A stretch of 37,151 nucleotides of DNA from Acutalibacter sp. (GCA_022511515.1 JAFLRP010000156.1:1-37151); one strand, 5' to 3'; positions 7,785-15,113 are shown, counted from the stretch's first letter. Translations and numbers: made by a program. The notes: a model not told the origin generated them from the sequence alone.

Positions 7785-8207
7785 TTACTCCTCCCCTGCT
7801 TTTTCCGGAAAAGCCTTGATGACGGAGGACAGCACTCCGTTGACGTAAGGGGCGTCGTCCTTTCCGCCGTACTTTTTGGCGAGCTCCACCGCTTCGTTGG
7901 CGGAAACTCCGGCGGGAATGGTGGGGTCGAATAAAATCTCATACACAGCGAGCCGCAGCAGCGCCAGCGTCACCTTAGAGATGCGCCGGATATTCCAGCC
8001 CCGGATGTGTTCGCTGATCACGTTGTCGATCTGCTCCAGATGTTCCTCTACGCCCAGCATTTCCGCTTCTGCAAAGGAATTGGGCACAAAATCTCTTGCC
8101 TCAGCGGCGGCATGGAGAATTTCATCCATTTTCTCCCCTGTCATGGCATGTTCAAACAAAATGCAGAACGCCTGTTCCCGTGCTTCTCTTCGATTCATTT
8201 TTTTCAT
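7785..8207 (-). CDS. nusB: Transcription antitermination factor NusB
   Basis: A 140-residue NusB, the all-helical RNA-binding factor that pairs with NusE (S10) at boxA in rRNA antitermination. It opens MKKMNRREAREQAFCILFE and contains LRLAVYEILFDPTIPAGVSANEAVELAKKYG and the GVLSSVIKAF end, all diagnostic. The ATG at 8207 follows GGGAAG. The frame stays open upstream, but those codons lie in the leader terminator. It heads the nusB-xseA-xseB-ispA-rluA-PLC unit and is preceded by an unusual structured leader (8221-8417). Confidence 0.95.
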   Translation of the reverse strand: MKKMNRREAREQAFCILFEHAMTGEKMDEILHAAAEARDFVPNSFAEAEMLGVEEHLEQIDNVISEHIRGWNIRRISKVTLALLRLAVYEILFDPTIPAGVSANEAVELAKKYGGKDDAPYVNGVLSSVIKAFPEKAGEE

Positions 8208-8220
8208 AGTTTCACTTCCC

Positions 8221-8255
8221 AAAACAAAACGGCCCACCAAATCCATTGGTGAGCC
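8221..8255 (-). terminator. Intrinsic terminator in the nusB leader
   Basis: On the minus strand GGCTCACCAA pairs with TTGGTGGGCC (10 bp with one G-U) around a 5-base loop, followed by GTTTTGTTTT. It sits between the leader RNA and nusB, so transcripts must read through it to express the operon. A competing pairing of ATTGGT (8270-8265) with ACCAAT (8250-8245) would break the left arm. Confidence 0.8.
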
Positions 8256-8417
8256 TGTAAAAAAACCAATCCTGCACTTTTCAAGCTTCACCACTTGAGA
8301 AACCGCTGTAAGCGGGTTCTCTGCGACGATCGCCTTGCGATCATCTGCGCTGCGGCAGAGCTTACCATGGAGCTAGTCTCTACTGGACTAAAATCACTGA
8401 CCCGACCGCAACTTATT
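8221..8417 (-). ncRNA. Structured leader RNA upstream of nusB, class unknown
   Basis: Between a clear promoter and an intrinsic terminator lies about 190 nt with strong predicted structure and no open frame of note. A nested stem is formed by GTAAGC/GCTTAC (8365-8360 with 8313-8308), CTCTGC/GCAGAG and a perfect 9-bp GATGATCGC/GCGATCGTC hairpin with an AAG loop. A small hairpin TAGTC/GACTA lies 5' of it. A GAACCCGCT/AGCGGTTTC alternative overlaps the 3' side. The arrangement is that of a riboswitch or attenuator, or of a stand-alone small RNA. I do not recognise it as 6S, SRP, RNase P, T-box or any riboswitch whose core I know by sequence. Confidence 0.6.
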
Positions 8418-8422
8418 GCGGT
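8405..8422. promoter_or_regulatory. Perfect dyad over the leader start site
   Basis: ACCGCAA-CTTA-TTGCGGT is an exact 7-bp inverted repeat immediately downstream of the -10 box and covering the predicted start point (about 8417). It could be an operator or, if transcription starts further upstream, the first hairpin of the leader. Confidence 0.45.
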
Positions 8423-8423
8423 A

Positions 8424-8452
8424 ATTATAGCATGATTGTATCGCAAAAGCAA
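8424..8452 (-). promoter_or_regulatory. Promoter of the nusB leader and operon
   Basis: Minus-strand TTGCTT (8452-8447), 17 bases, then a perfect TATAAT (8429-8424). It lies just after the end of spoIIIAH, so the nusB operon has its own vegetative promoter. Confidence 0.75.
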
Positions 8453-8463
8453 TAAAAGATTCC

Positions 8464-9066
8464 TCAGTTTGTGCCGATAATGGTGATTTTATCGGCGGTA
8501 AGGCCGGTTTGATCCATGACCACCTCTTGAATGATCAGCGTGTCCTCTGCCTGCAGTTCTCCTGCCACCACCACATTGCACTTTTCCCCGCTCAGGTACG
8601 CCACTGTCTCCTGATAGCCCTTGGCCTGCAGCAGATTCTCCACATTTGTCTCCTTCAAAATGTTCTGGGCGATGGCGGACGCCTGCTCCACCGCTTCCTT
8701 TTTGGCTTCGCTGTCCGCATCCACGTTTTCCAGCACTTCATCCAGCATATCCATGGCTTCATCTCTGGAATTCTGGCGGTTCAGCCGGGCCTCGGAAAGG
8801 GTGGAAGCGCCGGAGGAAGCAGGCTGTTTCAAATTGTCGGAAACAGTCTCTAAGTAGGCGTTATTCACCAGTTGTGCCGCTCCCAGCTCGCTGACTGTGC
8901 TGGAGGAATCTTCCACCGGCAGCTTGTTAACTCCGGCAAATTGCCAGTTCAGATAGACCGCGGCTCCCAGCGCCAAAACCATTGATGCCAAAACCAACTG
9001 CTTTTTTCCCATTCCGTTCAGAATCTTTTTCCCGGTGTCCTTTTTGGCCTTCTTACTGAATTTCAT
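8464..9066 (-). CDS. spoIIIAH: Stage III sporulation protein AH
   Basis: A 200-residue SpoIIIAH, the mother-cell inner-membrane protein whose outer domain binds forespore SpoIIQ across the intermembrane space, forming the feeding-tube channel. It has one N-terminal membrane helix (about residues 19-38, KKQLVLASMVLALGAAVYLN), then a Ser/Thr-rich linker. A ring-building-motif domain rich in acidic helices follows (EAMDMLDEVLENVDADSEAK). It ends with VMDQTGLTADKITIIG, a typical C-terminus. GGAGG sits 8 bases before the chosen ATG at 9066. It is the last gene of the spoIIIA operon. Confidence 0.93.
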   Translation of the reverse strand: MKFSKKAKKDTGKKILNGMGKKQLVLASMVLALGAAVYLNWQFAGVNKLPVEDSSSTVSELGAAQLVNNAYLETVSDNLKQPASSGASTLSEARLNRQNSRDEAMDMLDEVLENVDADSEAKKEAVEQASAIAQNILKETNVENLLQAKGYQETVAYLSGEKCNVVVAGELQAEDTLIIQEVVMDQTGLTADKITIIGTN

Positions 9067-9126
9067 TGTCAAAACCTCCGTGAAATGTTTTCTGTTTCAA
9101 ATAAGTTTATGGCGGATGCTCGGGTT

Positions 9127-9657
9127 TTAGCCATACCCGCTGTCTGTCACGCAGATCCTTGCCGAAGAAACGTCTAAGACGGTCCTTACCGCTGTCAAGA
9201 GCTTTTCCCGAATCGTCGGATCTCCCGCATATTTGCTCACGATCACCACCCCTTTTACCTTCGGCTGTATTTCTGTGATGGGCAGCGCCTGCTGCGCCCC
9301 ATCAGAATCCTTCAAGATTACGGTGCTGCGTTCCCGTTCTTCTTCCCGTTCCCGCTCATCTGCCGCATACACGTATCGGCTGCCGCTTTTCAGGGTCACC
9401 ATCACTGCCGGGTCCTCTTCTCCCGTAATGGCTGAGACAATCCGGGCAAGCTCCTGCTCCAGCCTCTTTTCACAGGTCACCGCTTCCTCCTGATTTCGTT
9501 CCTTTAACGCTTCGCTTTTCTTTCCTTCGTCAGAAGAAAACAGGGTGGAAAGATAGATGAGAAGAATTCCGCAGGCCCCCAGCAAAAGTAAGGCATTCGT
9601 TCCCTTTCCTTTGGAGAAGACCTGCTTCAGGGCGGTCTTCCACTTCTCAACGTCCAT
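9127..9657 (-). CDS. spoIIIAG: Stage III sporulation protein AG
   Basis: A 176-residue SpoIIIAG, which forms a large ring in the outer forespore membrane. It has an N-terminal membrane helix (NALLLLGACGILLIYLSTL), then a charged linker and the ring-building domain. The diagnostic end is KVKGVVIVSKYAGDPTIREK with LLTAVRTVLDVSSARICV. The ATG at 9657 gives MDVEKWKTALKQ and overlaps spoIIIAF by 11 bases. The frame is open for 31 codons upstream, but these re-read spoIIIAF. Confidence 0.94.
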   Translation of the reverse strand: MDVEKWKTALKQVFSKGKGTNALLLLGACGILLIYLSTLFSSDEGKKSEALKERNQEEAVTCEKRLEQELARIVSAITGEEDPAVMVTLKSGSRYVYAADEREREEERERSTVILKDSDGAQQALPITEIQPKVKGVVIVSKYAGDPTIREKLLTAVRTVLDVSSARICVTDSGYG

Positions 9658-10117
9658 CTGTTTGTACCTCCAGCTCAATTTCGTCTCCCAGCACATTGCG
9701 AAGTAGCACAAGTCCCCTCTGGGCATCCGTTTCATAGGGAAAGACAGCATTCACCTTAGTCAATACTATGCCGGAATCATCAAGGATATCTGTAAAAGCC
9801 TCAATTTTTTCCGCCCTGAGTCCTGCCGCGTCCAGTAACCCTTCCAAATATCGCTCTGTTTCCGCCTGAACAGCCCATTCTGTTTGCTCCTGTATATAGC
9901 CGGAAAGTTCCTCTCGGGTATTCTCCGCCGTATTTCGCGATAGGGAAATCTCCCAATTCAAGGAGAAAACGGAAGAGACCAGCGAGGAAAGGAGCGCCAA
10001 CACGGCCAGTCCCCGCACAAAGTGTATCATAGCGTTTTCCGGACACAACCTGCTCACCGCTTCGGCAGCGATAAGCACCACGCAGACCGCCGCCGTATTT
10101 TGCAAAACCGTATTCAT
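9647..10117 (-). CDS. spoIIIAF: Stage III sporulation protein AF
   Basis: A 156-residue SpoIIIAF with two N-terminal membrane segments (VLQNTAAVCVVLIAAEAVSR and MIHFVRGLAVLALLSSLVSS). An extracytoplasmic alpha/beta domain with a ring-building-like pattern follows (AEKIEAFTDI, IVLTKVNAVFP). It is part of the SpoIIIA-SpoIIQ channel. The ATG overlaps the spoIIIAE stop as ATGA. A longer upstream reading is a shadow of spoIIIAE. Confidence 0.88.
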   Translation of the reverse strand: MNTVLQNTAAVCVVLIAAEAVSRLCPENAMIHFVRGLAVLALLSSLVSSVFSLNWEISLSRNTAENTREELSGYIQEQTEWAVQAETERYLEGLLDAAGLRAEKIEAFTDILDDSGIVLTKVNAVFPYETDAQRGLVLLRNVLGDEIELEVQTDGR

Positions 10118-11232
10118 AAGCTTCCTTTCACAAACAGCACGATGGCGGCGCTTACTACTAAAACGGCGCAAATAGCGGCAAGCACTGCCAAAATCATTTT
10201 TCCCACGGAAGCGCACATCCCCAGAAATGAGGCTACTTTCGGCTGCTCGAACAGATCTCCGGCAATCTGCCCCATAGAGCAAACAAAAATCCAGACAGCA
10301 GCTTCCATAATGGTGGGAATAAAAATGCACAGGGCAGCGAACATCCCGAAAGCTCCCACCCCGGATTTCACGATGTGAACGCTGTTCTGGATAGCGGCGA
10401 CGGCGTCCCCAAACGCCCCGCCCACAATGGGTACAGCCGAGGACGCAATCAGTTTGGCCGCCTTATTGGAGGCGGCGTCCACCTGGGCGTTTAGCGTAGT
10501 CTGTATGGATAAGATGCCGGAAAAGACCGTCACTGCCAGAACCAACAGCCATTTGGCAAAATTGTACACTGAGCCTGTAAAACGCTCCAGCTTCATTTCT
10601 GAGACGGACGCGGTCAAGGCAAGGGCAAGAAACATATGGAGCAGCGGGAAAATCAGCGTCTTTGCAAGAATGGGAATGGCGTTCCCTGCCGCCAGCGTCA
10701 GCACACTGTAAGAAGTCCCTGCCGTTGGACTGCCTGAGGCTGCCATCAGTCCCCCATATGCAGGCACAGAAGCCAGCAGAAAAACAGATGCGCTTTCCAC
10801 CGTTTTCTCGGCGGTCTTCATTAACCCCAACAAAGGGTTCACAGTAATCACAGCACAGGCAAGCGTTCCGGCAAAACCATAGACGCCGCCGATGTCCGGG
10901 GAATCAAAGCAATTCGCCAGCTTTGTGAGAATCGCTATTCCCAGCAGTGCCGCCAGCGCTTTCAGCGGGGCGGAAAGCTTTTCCCGGAGCAGCTCAGACA
11001 GCAGGTCAAGCCAGTTTTTTTCATCCGGCCGATCTCCTGCCTTCTCTATTCCCAGTCGGGACAAAAGATCTCTTGTTTCTTCCTCCAAACTGTCCATCAT
11101 TTCTTCCGATCCGCTTTTCTCCAAAAGGTCATTCCGAAGTTCCTCGATTTCTGCGGCAGATGCCGCCGGAGCGGTCATAAGGAACAAAAAGGAAACTATA
11201 CAAAGGATCAGTGAAATACAGCATTTTCGCAT
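10114..11232 (-). CDS. spoIIIAE: Stage III sporulation protein AE
   Basis: A 372-residue polytopic SpoIIIAE, the multi-pass membrane component of the forespore channel. It starts with a signal-peptide-like stretch (CCISLILCIVSFLFLMTAPA, then ASAAEIEEL). An amphipathic helical segment and about seven hydrophobic segments follow, including the conserved GLMAASGSPTAGTSYSVLTL-type region and FSGILSIQTTLNAQVDAASN. The ATG at 11232 is chosen because the 132 codons before it overlap spoIIIAD in another frame. It ends 4 bases into spoIIIAF. Length agrees with the family. Confidence 0.94.
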   Translation of the reverse strand: MRKCCISLILCIVSFLFLMTAPAASAAEIEELRNDLLEKSGSEEMMDSLEEETRDLLSRLGIEKAGDRPDEKNWLDLLSELLREKLSAPLKALAALLGIAILTKLANCFDSPDIGGVYGFAGTLACAVITVNPLLGLMKTAEKTVESASVFLLASVPAYGGLMAASGSPTAGTSYSVLTLAAGNAIPILAKTLIFPLLHMFLALALTASVSEMKLERFTGSVYNFAKWLLVLAVTVFSGILSIQTTLNAQVDAASNKAAKLIASSAVPIVGGAFGDAVAAIQNSVHIVKSGVGAFGMFAALCIFIPTIMEAAVWIFVCSMGQIAGDLFEQPKVASFLGMCASVGKMILAVLAAICAVLVVSAAIVLFVKGSL

Positions 11233-11261
11233 CTCGGCTTTTCCGTCCGCCTTTCTGTCCT

Positions 11262-11651
11262 CTACAGCCGGACGATCTCCTCCAGATAGGTAAAAATTCT
11301 CGTAAACAGCGGCAACGCGGCTGTGAGGATGGCCGCCTTGGAAAACAGACCCACCGCATAGGAAAGAGCGGATTCCCCCGCGTCCTTGCAAAGCTGGGAA
11401 ACAAGCTGTCCGACGATTGCAATGCCCACAGCTTTCAGTAAGATCAACAGGATGTCCTGGGAAAAGGCGTTGCTTTGGGAAATGCTCTGAATCTGGGAAA
11501 TCACCGGCTTTAGCTGATCCAGCACCGCCAGCGCAATGAAGACACAGGCGGCAGCCGCTGCCAAAAAGGCGTATTCTCCATTGCTGCGTTTCACCAGAGC
11601 TCCAAAAATCACGGCACACAGGGCGCACACGCCCACTGCAAAAACATCCAT
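11262..11651 (-). CDS. spoIIIAD: Stage III sporulation protein AD
   Basis: A 129-residue, almost wholly hydrophobic SpoIIIAD with about four membrane helices. Recognisable motifs are IFGALVKRSNGEYAFLAAAA, QDILLILLKAVGIAIVGQL and CKDAGESALSYAVGLFSKAA, the last being strongly conserved. I use the ATG giving MDVFAVG. A GTG two codons upstream (11657) overlaps the spoIIIAC stop as GTGA and is equally possible. Coupled translation with AC is likely either way. Confidence 0.93.
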   Translation of the reverse strand: MDVFAVGVCALCAVIFGALVKRSNGEYAFLAAAAACVFIALAVLDQLKPVISQIQSISQSNAFSQDILLILLKAVGIAIVGQLVSQLCKDAGESALSYAVGLFSKAAILTAALPLFTRIFTYLEEIVRL

Positions 11652-11653
11652 CG

Positions 11654-11848
11654 TCACAACTGAAAAATGGACTTGATGGCCTGAAACAGGCTGTCTATCT
11701 CGTTGATGACCATCATCAGCACCACGATGAGCCCGGCCAGAGTGGTCATCATGGCCTGTTCTTCCCTGCCGGAACGAATCAGCAGTTGGTTCAGCACGGC
11801 CACGATGATGCCGATGGCAGCTATTTTGAAAATCAAATCCACTTCCAA
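11654..11848 (-). CDS. spoIIIAC: Stage III sporulation protein AC
   Basis: A 64-residue SpoIIIAC with two membrane helices, EVDLIFKIAAIGIIVAVLNQ and MTTLAGLIVVLMMVINEI, joined by the conserved loop LLIRSGREEQAM. I place the start at a TTG (11848). GGAAGG lies 8 bases before it, and the product then begins at the point where homologues begin. A GTG at 11875 would add nine residues that contain the ribosome site itself. Together with AD it forms the small membrane core of the channel. Confidence 0.92.
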   Translation of the reverse strand: MEVDLIFKIAAIGIIVAVLNQLLIRSGREEQAMMTTLAGLIVVLMMVINEIDSLFQAIKSIFQL

Positions 11849-11888
11849 TGGCAATTCCTTCCTTTCCGCTATCACCTCGTCGGCTGTC

Positions 11889-12368
11889 TTATATCAACAA
11901 CAAACAGAGGGTGAGCGCACCGAACAGTCCGAAACAGATATACAGCCGTGATTTTTTCTCTCTGGCCTCTCCCGCCTGGGTCAAGTGTGCCTCCAAGAGA
12001 TCGGTATACAGATTCAGATGCTCTATTTGACTTTGAGAATCGCTTTCCCCCAGCCCTTTTACAAATCCCATACACAGTTCTGCGTCCGAAGAATCCCGAA
12101 AGAGCTTTTTGCCTGCTCGCTCCAGCGCTTCCTTGGGCGAATGGAAAAAGCACTGCTCGCTGACTGCCAAACTGCACAGTTGAAAGTCCTGATTTCCGGA
12201 AATGAGCTCTCCGAGCGGGCGCAGAGTGTAGTGGATTTCCGTCCGGAAACGCCCAAGCAGCCGCTTGAATTCCAACAGCAGTTCTTCCCGCTTCCGCAGC
12301 TCACCCGACCTTTGCAGACCCAGACACAGCCCGCTCATCATGATCAACAGTGCCCCAAACAGTTTCAT
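11889..12368 (-). CDS. spoIIIAB: Stage III sporulation protein AB
   Basis: A 159-residue SpoIIIAB, a GspF-like membrane component with an N-terminal membrane helix (KLFGALLIMMSGLCLGL). A helical cytoplasmic middle follows (LLLEFKRLLGRFRTEIHYTL, PLGEL). A C-terminal helix ends the protein (RLYICFGLFGALTLCLLLI). AGGTGA precedes the ATG by about 6 bases. Its start lies 68 bases inside spoIIIAA, a long overlap for this operon. Confidence 0.92.
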   Translation of the reverse strand: MKLFGALLIMMSGLCLGLQRSGELRKREELLLEFKRLLGRFRTEIHYTLRPLGELISGNQDFQLCSLAVSEQCFFHSPKEALERAGKKLFRDSSDAELCMGFVKGLGESDSQSQIEHLNLYTDLLEAHLTQAGEAREKKSRLYICFGLFGALTLCLLLI

Positions 12369-13281
12369 TCACGTCACCTGTTCTTCTTTCGATTCTGAAG
12401 ATTTCCCCCGGATGAGAACGTCCTGTCAAAGTGATTACCGTTTTAAACGCCCCTGTTTCAAGCAGGCTTTTACAGAGAGGACGGCGAATCACATCTTCCC
12501 GATCGCCGTGGATTGAGGCGATCAGCGGCACACCGGCAAAGACAGACTGCCGCACATCCTCTAAATCGTCGCTGGAAAGCTCGTCACAGATCAGGAATTC
12601 CGGGGACAGCATCCGCAGGGCAATGTCGAAGGCTTCCCGTTTTGGGCAATTTTTCAGCACATCGGCGCTTGGGCCCAGGTCAAAGTCCCCTTCGATCTCT
12701 CCCCGTTCGTCCAGCACCGCCACCCGCCGGGCAGGAGAAAATTTTCCTGCGGAGAGAGAGCGGGTAATATCCCGCAGCAACGTGGTCTTGCCGCTGGAAG
12801 GGGCGCCGACGAGCAATACCCCGCCGGAGAGATCTACCCCGTCCAGAAAAAGCCTGTCCCCGCAGCCCTGTATTTCCCGGGAAATGCGAAACACCAGAGT
12901 CGAAATATCCCGAAAACTTTTGACTTTTCCGGTTTCCAGCACAGCCGTACCGCAAAGGCCCACTCGAAAATGGGAATCCATCAGCACATATCCTTTTTGG
13001 ATTTCCCGCTCGTGGCTAAAGACGGAATGATCGCATATTTTCAGAAAAATCTCTTGCATTTCCCCCGGAGAGACACGCAGAAGATCTTCGGTCAAGGCGC
13101 GGGTAACACCGCCTTCCTCCCGCAGATAGAAGATTCCTTCTCTGCCGCAGACCGACAGCGGCTGACCTGCTTTCAGACGAATGTCAAAGGCCATTTCTTT
13201 GATTTTTTCGGGTACTTCCAGCAAACTGCCGCCAAACAGCGGAATTTTCTCCGCCAGTCTGTCATAGGGAAAGGTGTCCAT
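12301..13281 (-). CDS. spoIIIAA: Stage III sporulation protein AA, ATPase
   Basis: A 326-residue SpoIIIAA, the secretion-type ATPase that powers the forespore channel. Walker A is GAPSSGKT (residues 159-166) and Walker B is FLICDE (229-234). The conserved DERGEI motif lies near residue 191, and the sensor-like IASIHGD follows Walker B. The N-terminal domain carries DIRLKAGQPLSV. The ATG at 13281 is preceded by AAAGGAG. A GTG six codons upstream would bury that site in coding sequence. It is the first gene of the operon. I could not make out a convincing sigma-E promoter in front of it. Confidence 0.95.
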   Translation of the reverse strand: MDTFPYDRLAEKIPLFGGSLLEVPEKIKEMAFDIRLKAGQPLSVCGREGIFYLREEGGVTRALTEDLLRVSPGEMQEIFLKICDHSVFSHEREIQKGYVLMDSHFRVGLCGTAVLETGKVKSFRDISTLVFRISREIQGCGDRLFLDGVDLSGGVLLVGAPSSGKTTLLRDITRSLSAGKFSPARRVAVLDERGEIEGDFDLGPSADVLKNCPKREAFDIALRMLSPEFLICDELSSDDLEDVRQSVFAGVPLIASIHGDREDVIRRPLCKSLLETGAFKTVITLTGRSHPGEIFRIERRTGDVNETVWGTVDHDERAVSGSAKVG

Positions 13282-13331
13282 GCTCTCACTCCTTTGCACA
13301 ATATTTATGGAGACAAGCGTTCTTTTAGAAC

Positions 13332-13363
13332 AAAAAAACAGAGAGCAAAAAGCTCTCTGTTTT
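13332..13363 (-). terminator. Terminator of the Nudix gene
   Basis: On the minus strand ACAGAGAGC pairs with GCTCTCTGT around a five-base T loop, followed by a run of seven T. It lies 23 bases after the Nudix stop and insulates spoIIIAA from upstream transcription. Confidence 0.88.
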
Positions 13364-13385
13364 AGTGGATGATTGCGTTTATCAC

Positions 13386-13802
13386 TTACCGGTGCTGTTC
13401 CCGGTAGTTCAGGAAAGCTCGGAGGGTCTCCTTGTCGTTGTCAAAGGTGATACGCTTCAGGGCATCTTCCGGCTTTTCCCAGAGGATGTCCAAAAGTTCT
13501 TCCTCCTGGGCTTTCAGCGTGTCATCGGGTTGGGCTTCCGCAGCAAAGTAGACCACGTCTTTCATCACATTGGGCTTGGGAGAAAAGGTCACAACTCTCC
13601 GAAAATCGGTATCCAGCTCCACTTTCAGCCCGGTTTCCTCCCAAATTTCCCGAAGCGCTGTTTCCGCCTCGGTTTCATCGTTTTCCACATGGCCTTTTGG
13701 AAATGCCCAATGCCCGCCGTTTTTGTGGCGGATGAGCAAAATCTCCACCTCATCCCCGACTTTTCGGGTGACCACCGCACCGCAGGATTTTTCCTGTTTC
13801 AT
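13386..13802 (-). CDS. Nudix hydrolase, diadenosine-tetraphosphatase-like
   Basis: A 138-residue Nudix hydrolase. The full Nudix box GX5EX7REUXEEXGU is present starting at GHVENDETE and ending REIWEETGL, so the metal-binding glutamates are intact. The start KQEKSCGAVV and the motif GGHWAFPKGH are those of asymmetric bis(5'-nucleosyl)-tetraphosphatases that clear Ap4A, which is the best guess for the substrate. An in-frame stop lies two codons before the ATG. The strongest ribosome site (AAAGGAGG, 13844-13837) is about 35 bases from the ATG, with a 20-base hairpin between them. It has its own terminator. Confidence 0.9.
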   Translation of the reverse strand: MKQEKSCGAVVTRKVGDEVEILLIRHKNGGHWAFPKGHVENDETEAETALREIWEETGLKVELDTDFRRVVTFSPKPNVMKDVVYFAAEAQPDDTLKAQEEELLDILWEKPEDALKRITFDNDKETLRAFLNYREQHR

Positions 13803-13816
13803 AATTTATTACTATT

Positions 13817-14050
13817 GCTTTCGCTTTAGCGAAAGCCTCCTTTCATCGGGAATTGCACAATCAATTCAAATGTTTCCCACGGGGAAACTTTGTGAAGTTC
13901 GTCGTCAGACGAACTTTTGCGAAGCAAAATTGTCGCCATCGCCTACGGCGACAAAAGTCGCAAAAACGAAAGTTTGAAAGCTCGTTTTCAAACTTTTTCC
14001 TCCTTGTCTCGAACGAAGCAACAAACAGAGAGTTCGCAAGCACTGCGAAC
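13817..14050. repeat. Array of seven adjacent hairpins
   Basis: Seven perfect inverted repeats lie within 234 bp. They are GCTTTCGC/GCGAAAGC (13817-13836), GTTTCCC/GGGAAAC (13872-13888), AAGTTCGTC/GACGAACTT (13895-13916), TTTTGC/GCAAAA (13915-13929), TTGTCGCC/GGCGACAA (13930-13954), AAAGTTTGAAA/TTTCAAACTTT (13969-13996) and GTTCGCA/TGCGAAC (14032-14050). No protein-coding gene is supported here. The 11-bp one is followed by T-runs on both sides and may end the mutarotase transcript. The function of the rest is unknown. Confidence 0.7.
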
Positions 14051-14066
14051 CCCCCGCTATAAAGTA

Positions 14067-15110
14067 TCATTTTACGGAAAACCGATAGATTGTCCGGCTG
14101 GAAAAAGGCTTGCCGGGCTGCACATAGGAAAACGGAAAATTCTCGTGATTCACCGAATCCGGATAGAATTGCGTCTCCAGGCAAAACGCCGTGTGGGGCT
14201 GCATAGGTTTCCCGTCCTTGCCGGTCAGACCCGCCACGTTATTAAATGTATACAACTGGACGCCGGGCATATCGGACCAGACCTCCATCAACCGCCCGCT
14301 GTCCGGGTCATAAGCTTCCCCGTGCTTGCGGAAGCCCTCGCCGTCCACGCAGAAATTGTGGTCAAATCCGCCGCAAAGCTGAATGAGGTGATCTTCCGCG
14401 AACATATCCTGTCCCAACGTCTTTCCCTTGGTGAAATCCAAGGGGGTACCCGCCACAGGCAGCAAGCTGCCGTCGGGAATCAGGTCGTCGGACACGGCGG
14501 TGACAGCACTTGCGCACAAGGTCAAGCGGGTGTCGTAAACCTCTTTCTGCGGGTCGCCGGACAGATTGAAGAACGAATGGTTTGTGGGGTTAAAGGGAGT
14601 TTCCTTGTCACAGATACCCTCATAGTCCAAAACAAGCTCGTTTTCCTTGGTCAGGGTGTAGGTCACGGTCATTTCCAGAGTGCCGGGATAGCCTTCCTCA
14701 CCGTCGGGACTTACATGGGTGAACACAATGGCAGGTTCTTCCCCATCCTTCACCTGAGCGTTCCAGAGGACCTGATGATACCCCAGAGGCCCGCCGTGAA
14801 GTGTGTTTCTGCCGTCATTTTTGGAAAGATGGTATGTAACGCCCTTGTAGGTAAATTCCGCATTGCCGATGCGGTTGGCGTACCGGCCCACAAAAGTTCC
14901 CTGATAGTTGGCGCCGAAGTATTCCTCCAGCGTGCGGTGACCCAGCACCACGTCGCCAAAAGCACCGTTTTTATCGGGTACCAGCAGGCTCACGATACGG
15001 CAGCCGTAATTGATGACTTTCAGGGTCAAGCCGTTCCCGTTTTTCAAGGTGAACAGCGCCGCCTCCCGCCCATCAGGCAGTCTGCCGAAGCTCTCCGACT
15101 GTACGGACAT
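14067..15110 (-). CDS. galM: Aldose 1-epimerase (galactose mutarotase)
   Basis: A 347-residue GalM, which interconverts alpha and beta anomers of galactose and glucose. Catalytic residues are visible: the general acid His in NPTNHSFFNLSG and the general base Glu in FCLETQFYPDSVNH. Other family motifs are YGCRIVSLLVPDKNG, FVGRYANRIGNAEFTYKG and LHGGPLGYHQVLW. The length equals the usual 340-350 residues. It lies 3 bases downstream of the ROK glucokinase gene, so the pair prepares hexoses for glycolysis. Confidence 0.95.
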   Translation of the reverse strand: MSVQSESFGRLPDGREAALFTLKNGNGLTLKVINYGCRIVSLLVPDKNGAFGDVVLGHRTLEEYFGANYQGTFVGRYANRIGNAEFTYKGVTYHLSKNDGRNTLHGGPLGYHQVLWNAQVKDGEEPAIVFTHVSPDGEEGYPGTLEMTVTYTLTKENELVLDYEGICDKETPFNPTNHSFFNLSGDPQKEVYDTRLTLCASAVTAVSDDLIPDGSLLPVAGTPLDFTKGKTLGQDMFAEDHLIQLCGGFDHNFCVDGEGFRKHGEAYDPDSGRLMEVWSDMPGVQLYTFNNVAGLTGKDGKPMQPHTAFCLETQFYPDSVNHENFPFSYVQPGKPFSSRTIYRFSVK

Positions 15111-15113
15111 GGC

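Noticed and set aside
13282-13331. Sigma-E promoter for spoIIIA
   Set aside because: A CATAAATA box is present, but it would put the start inside the ribosome site of spoIIIAA and no fitting -35 element was seen.
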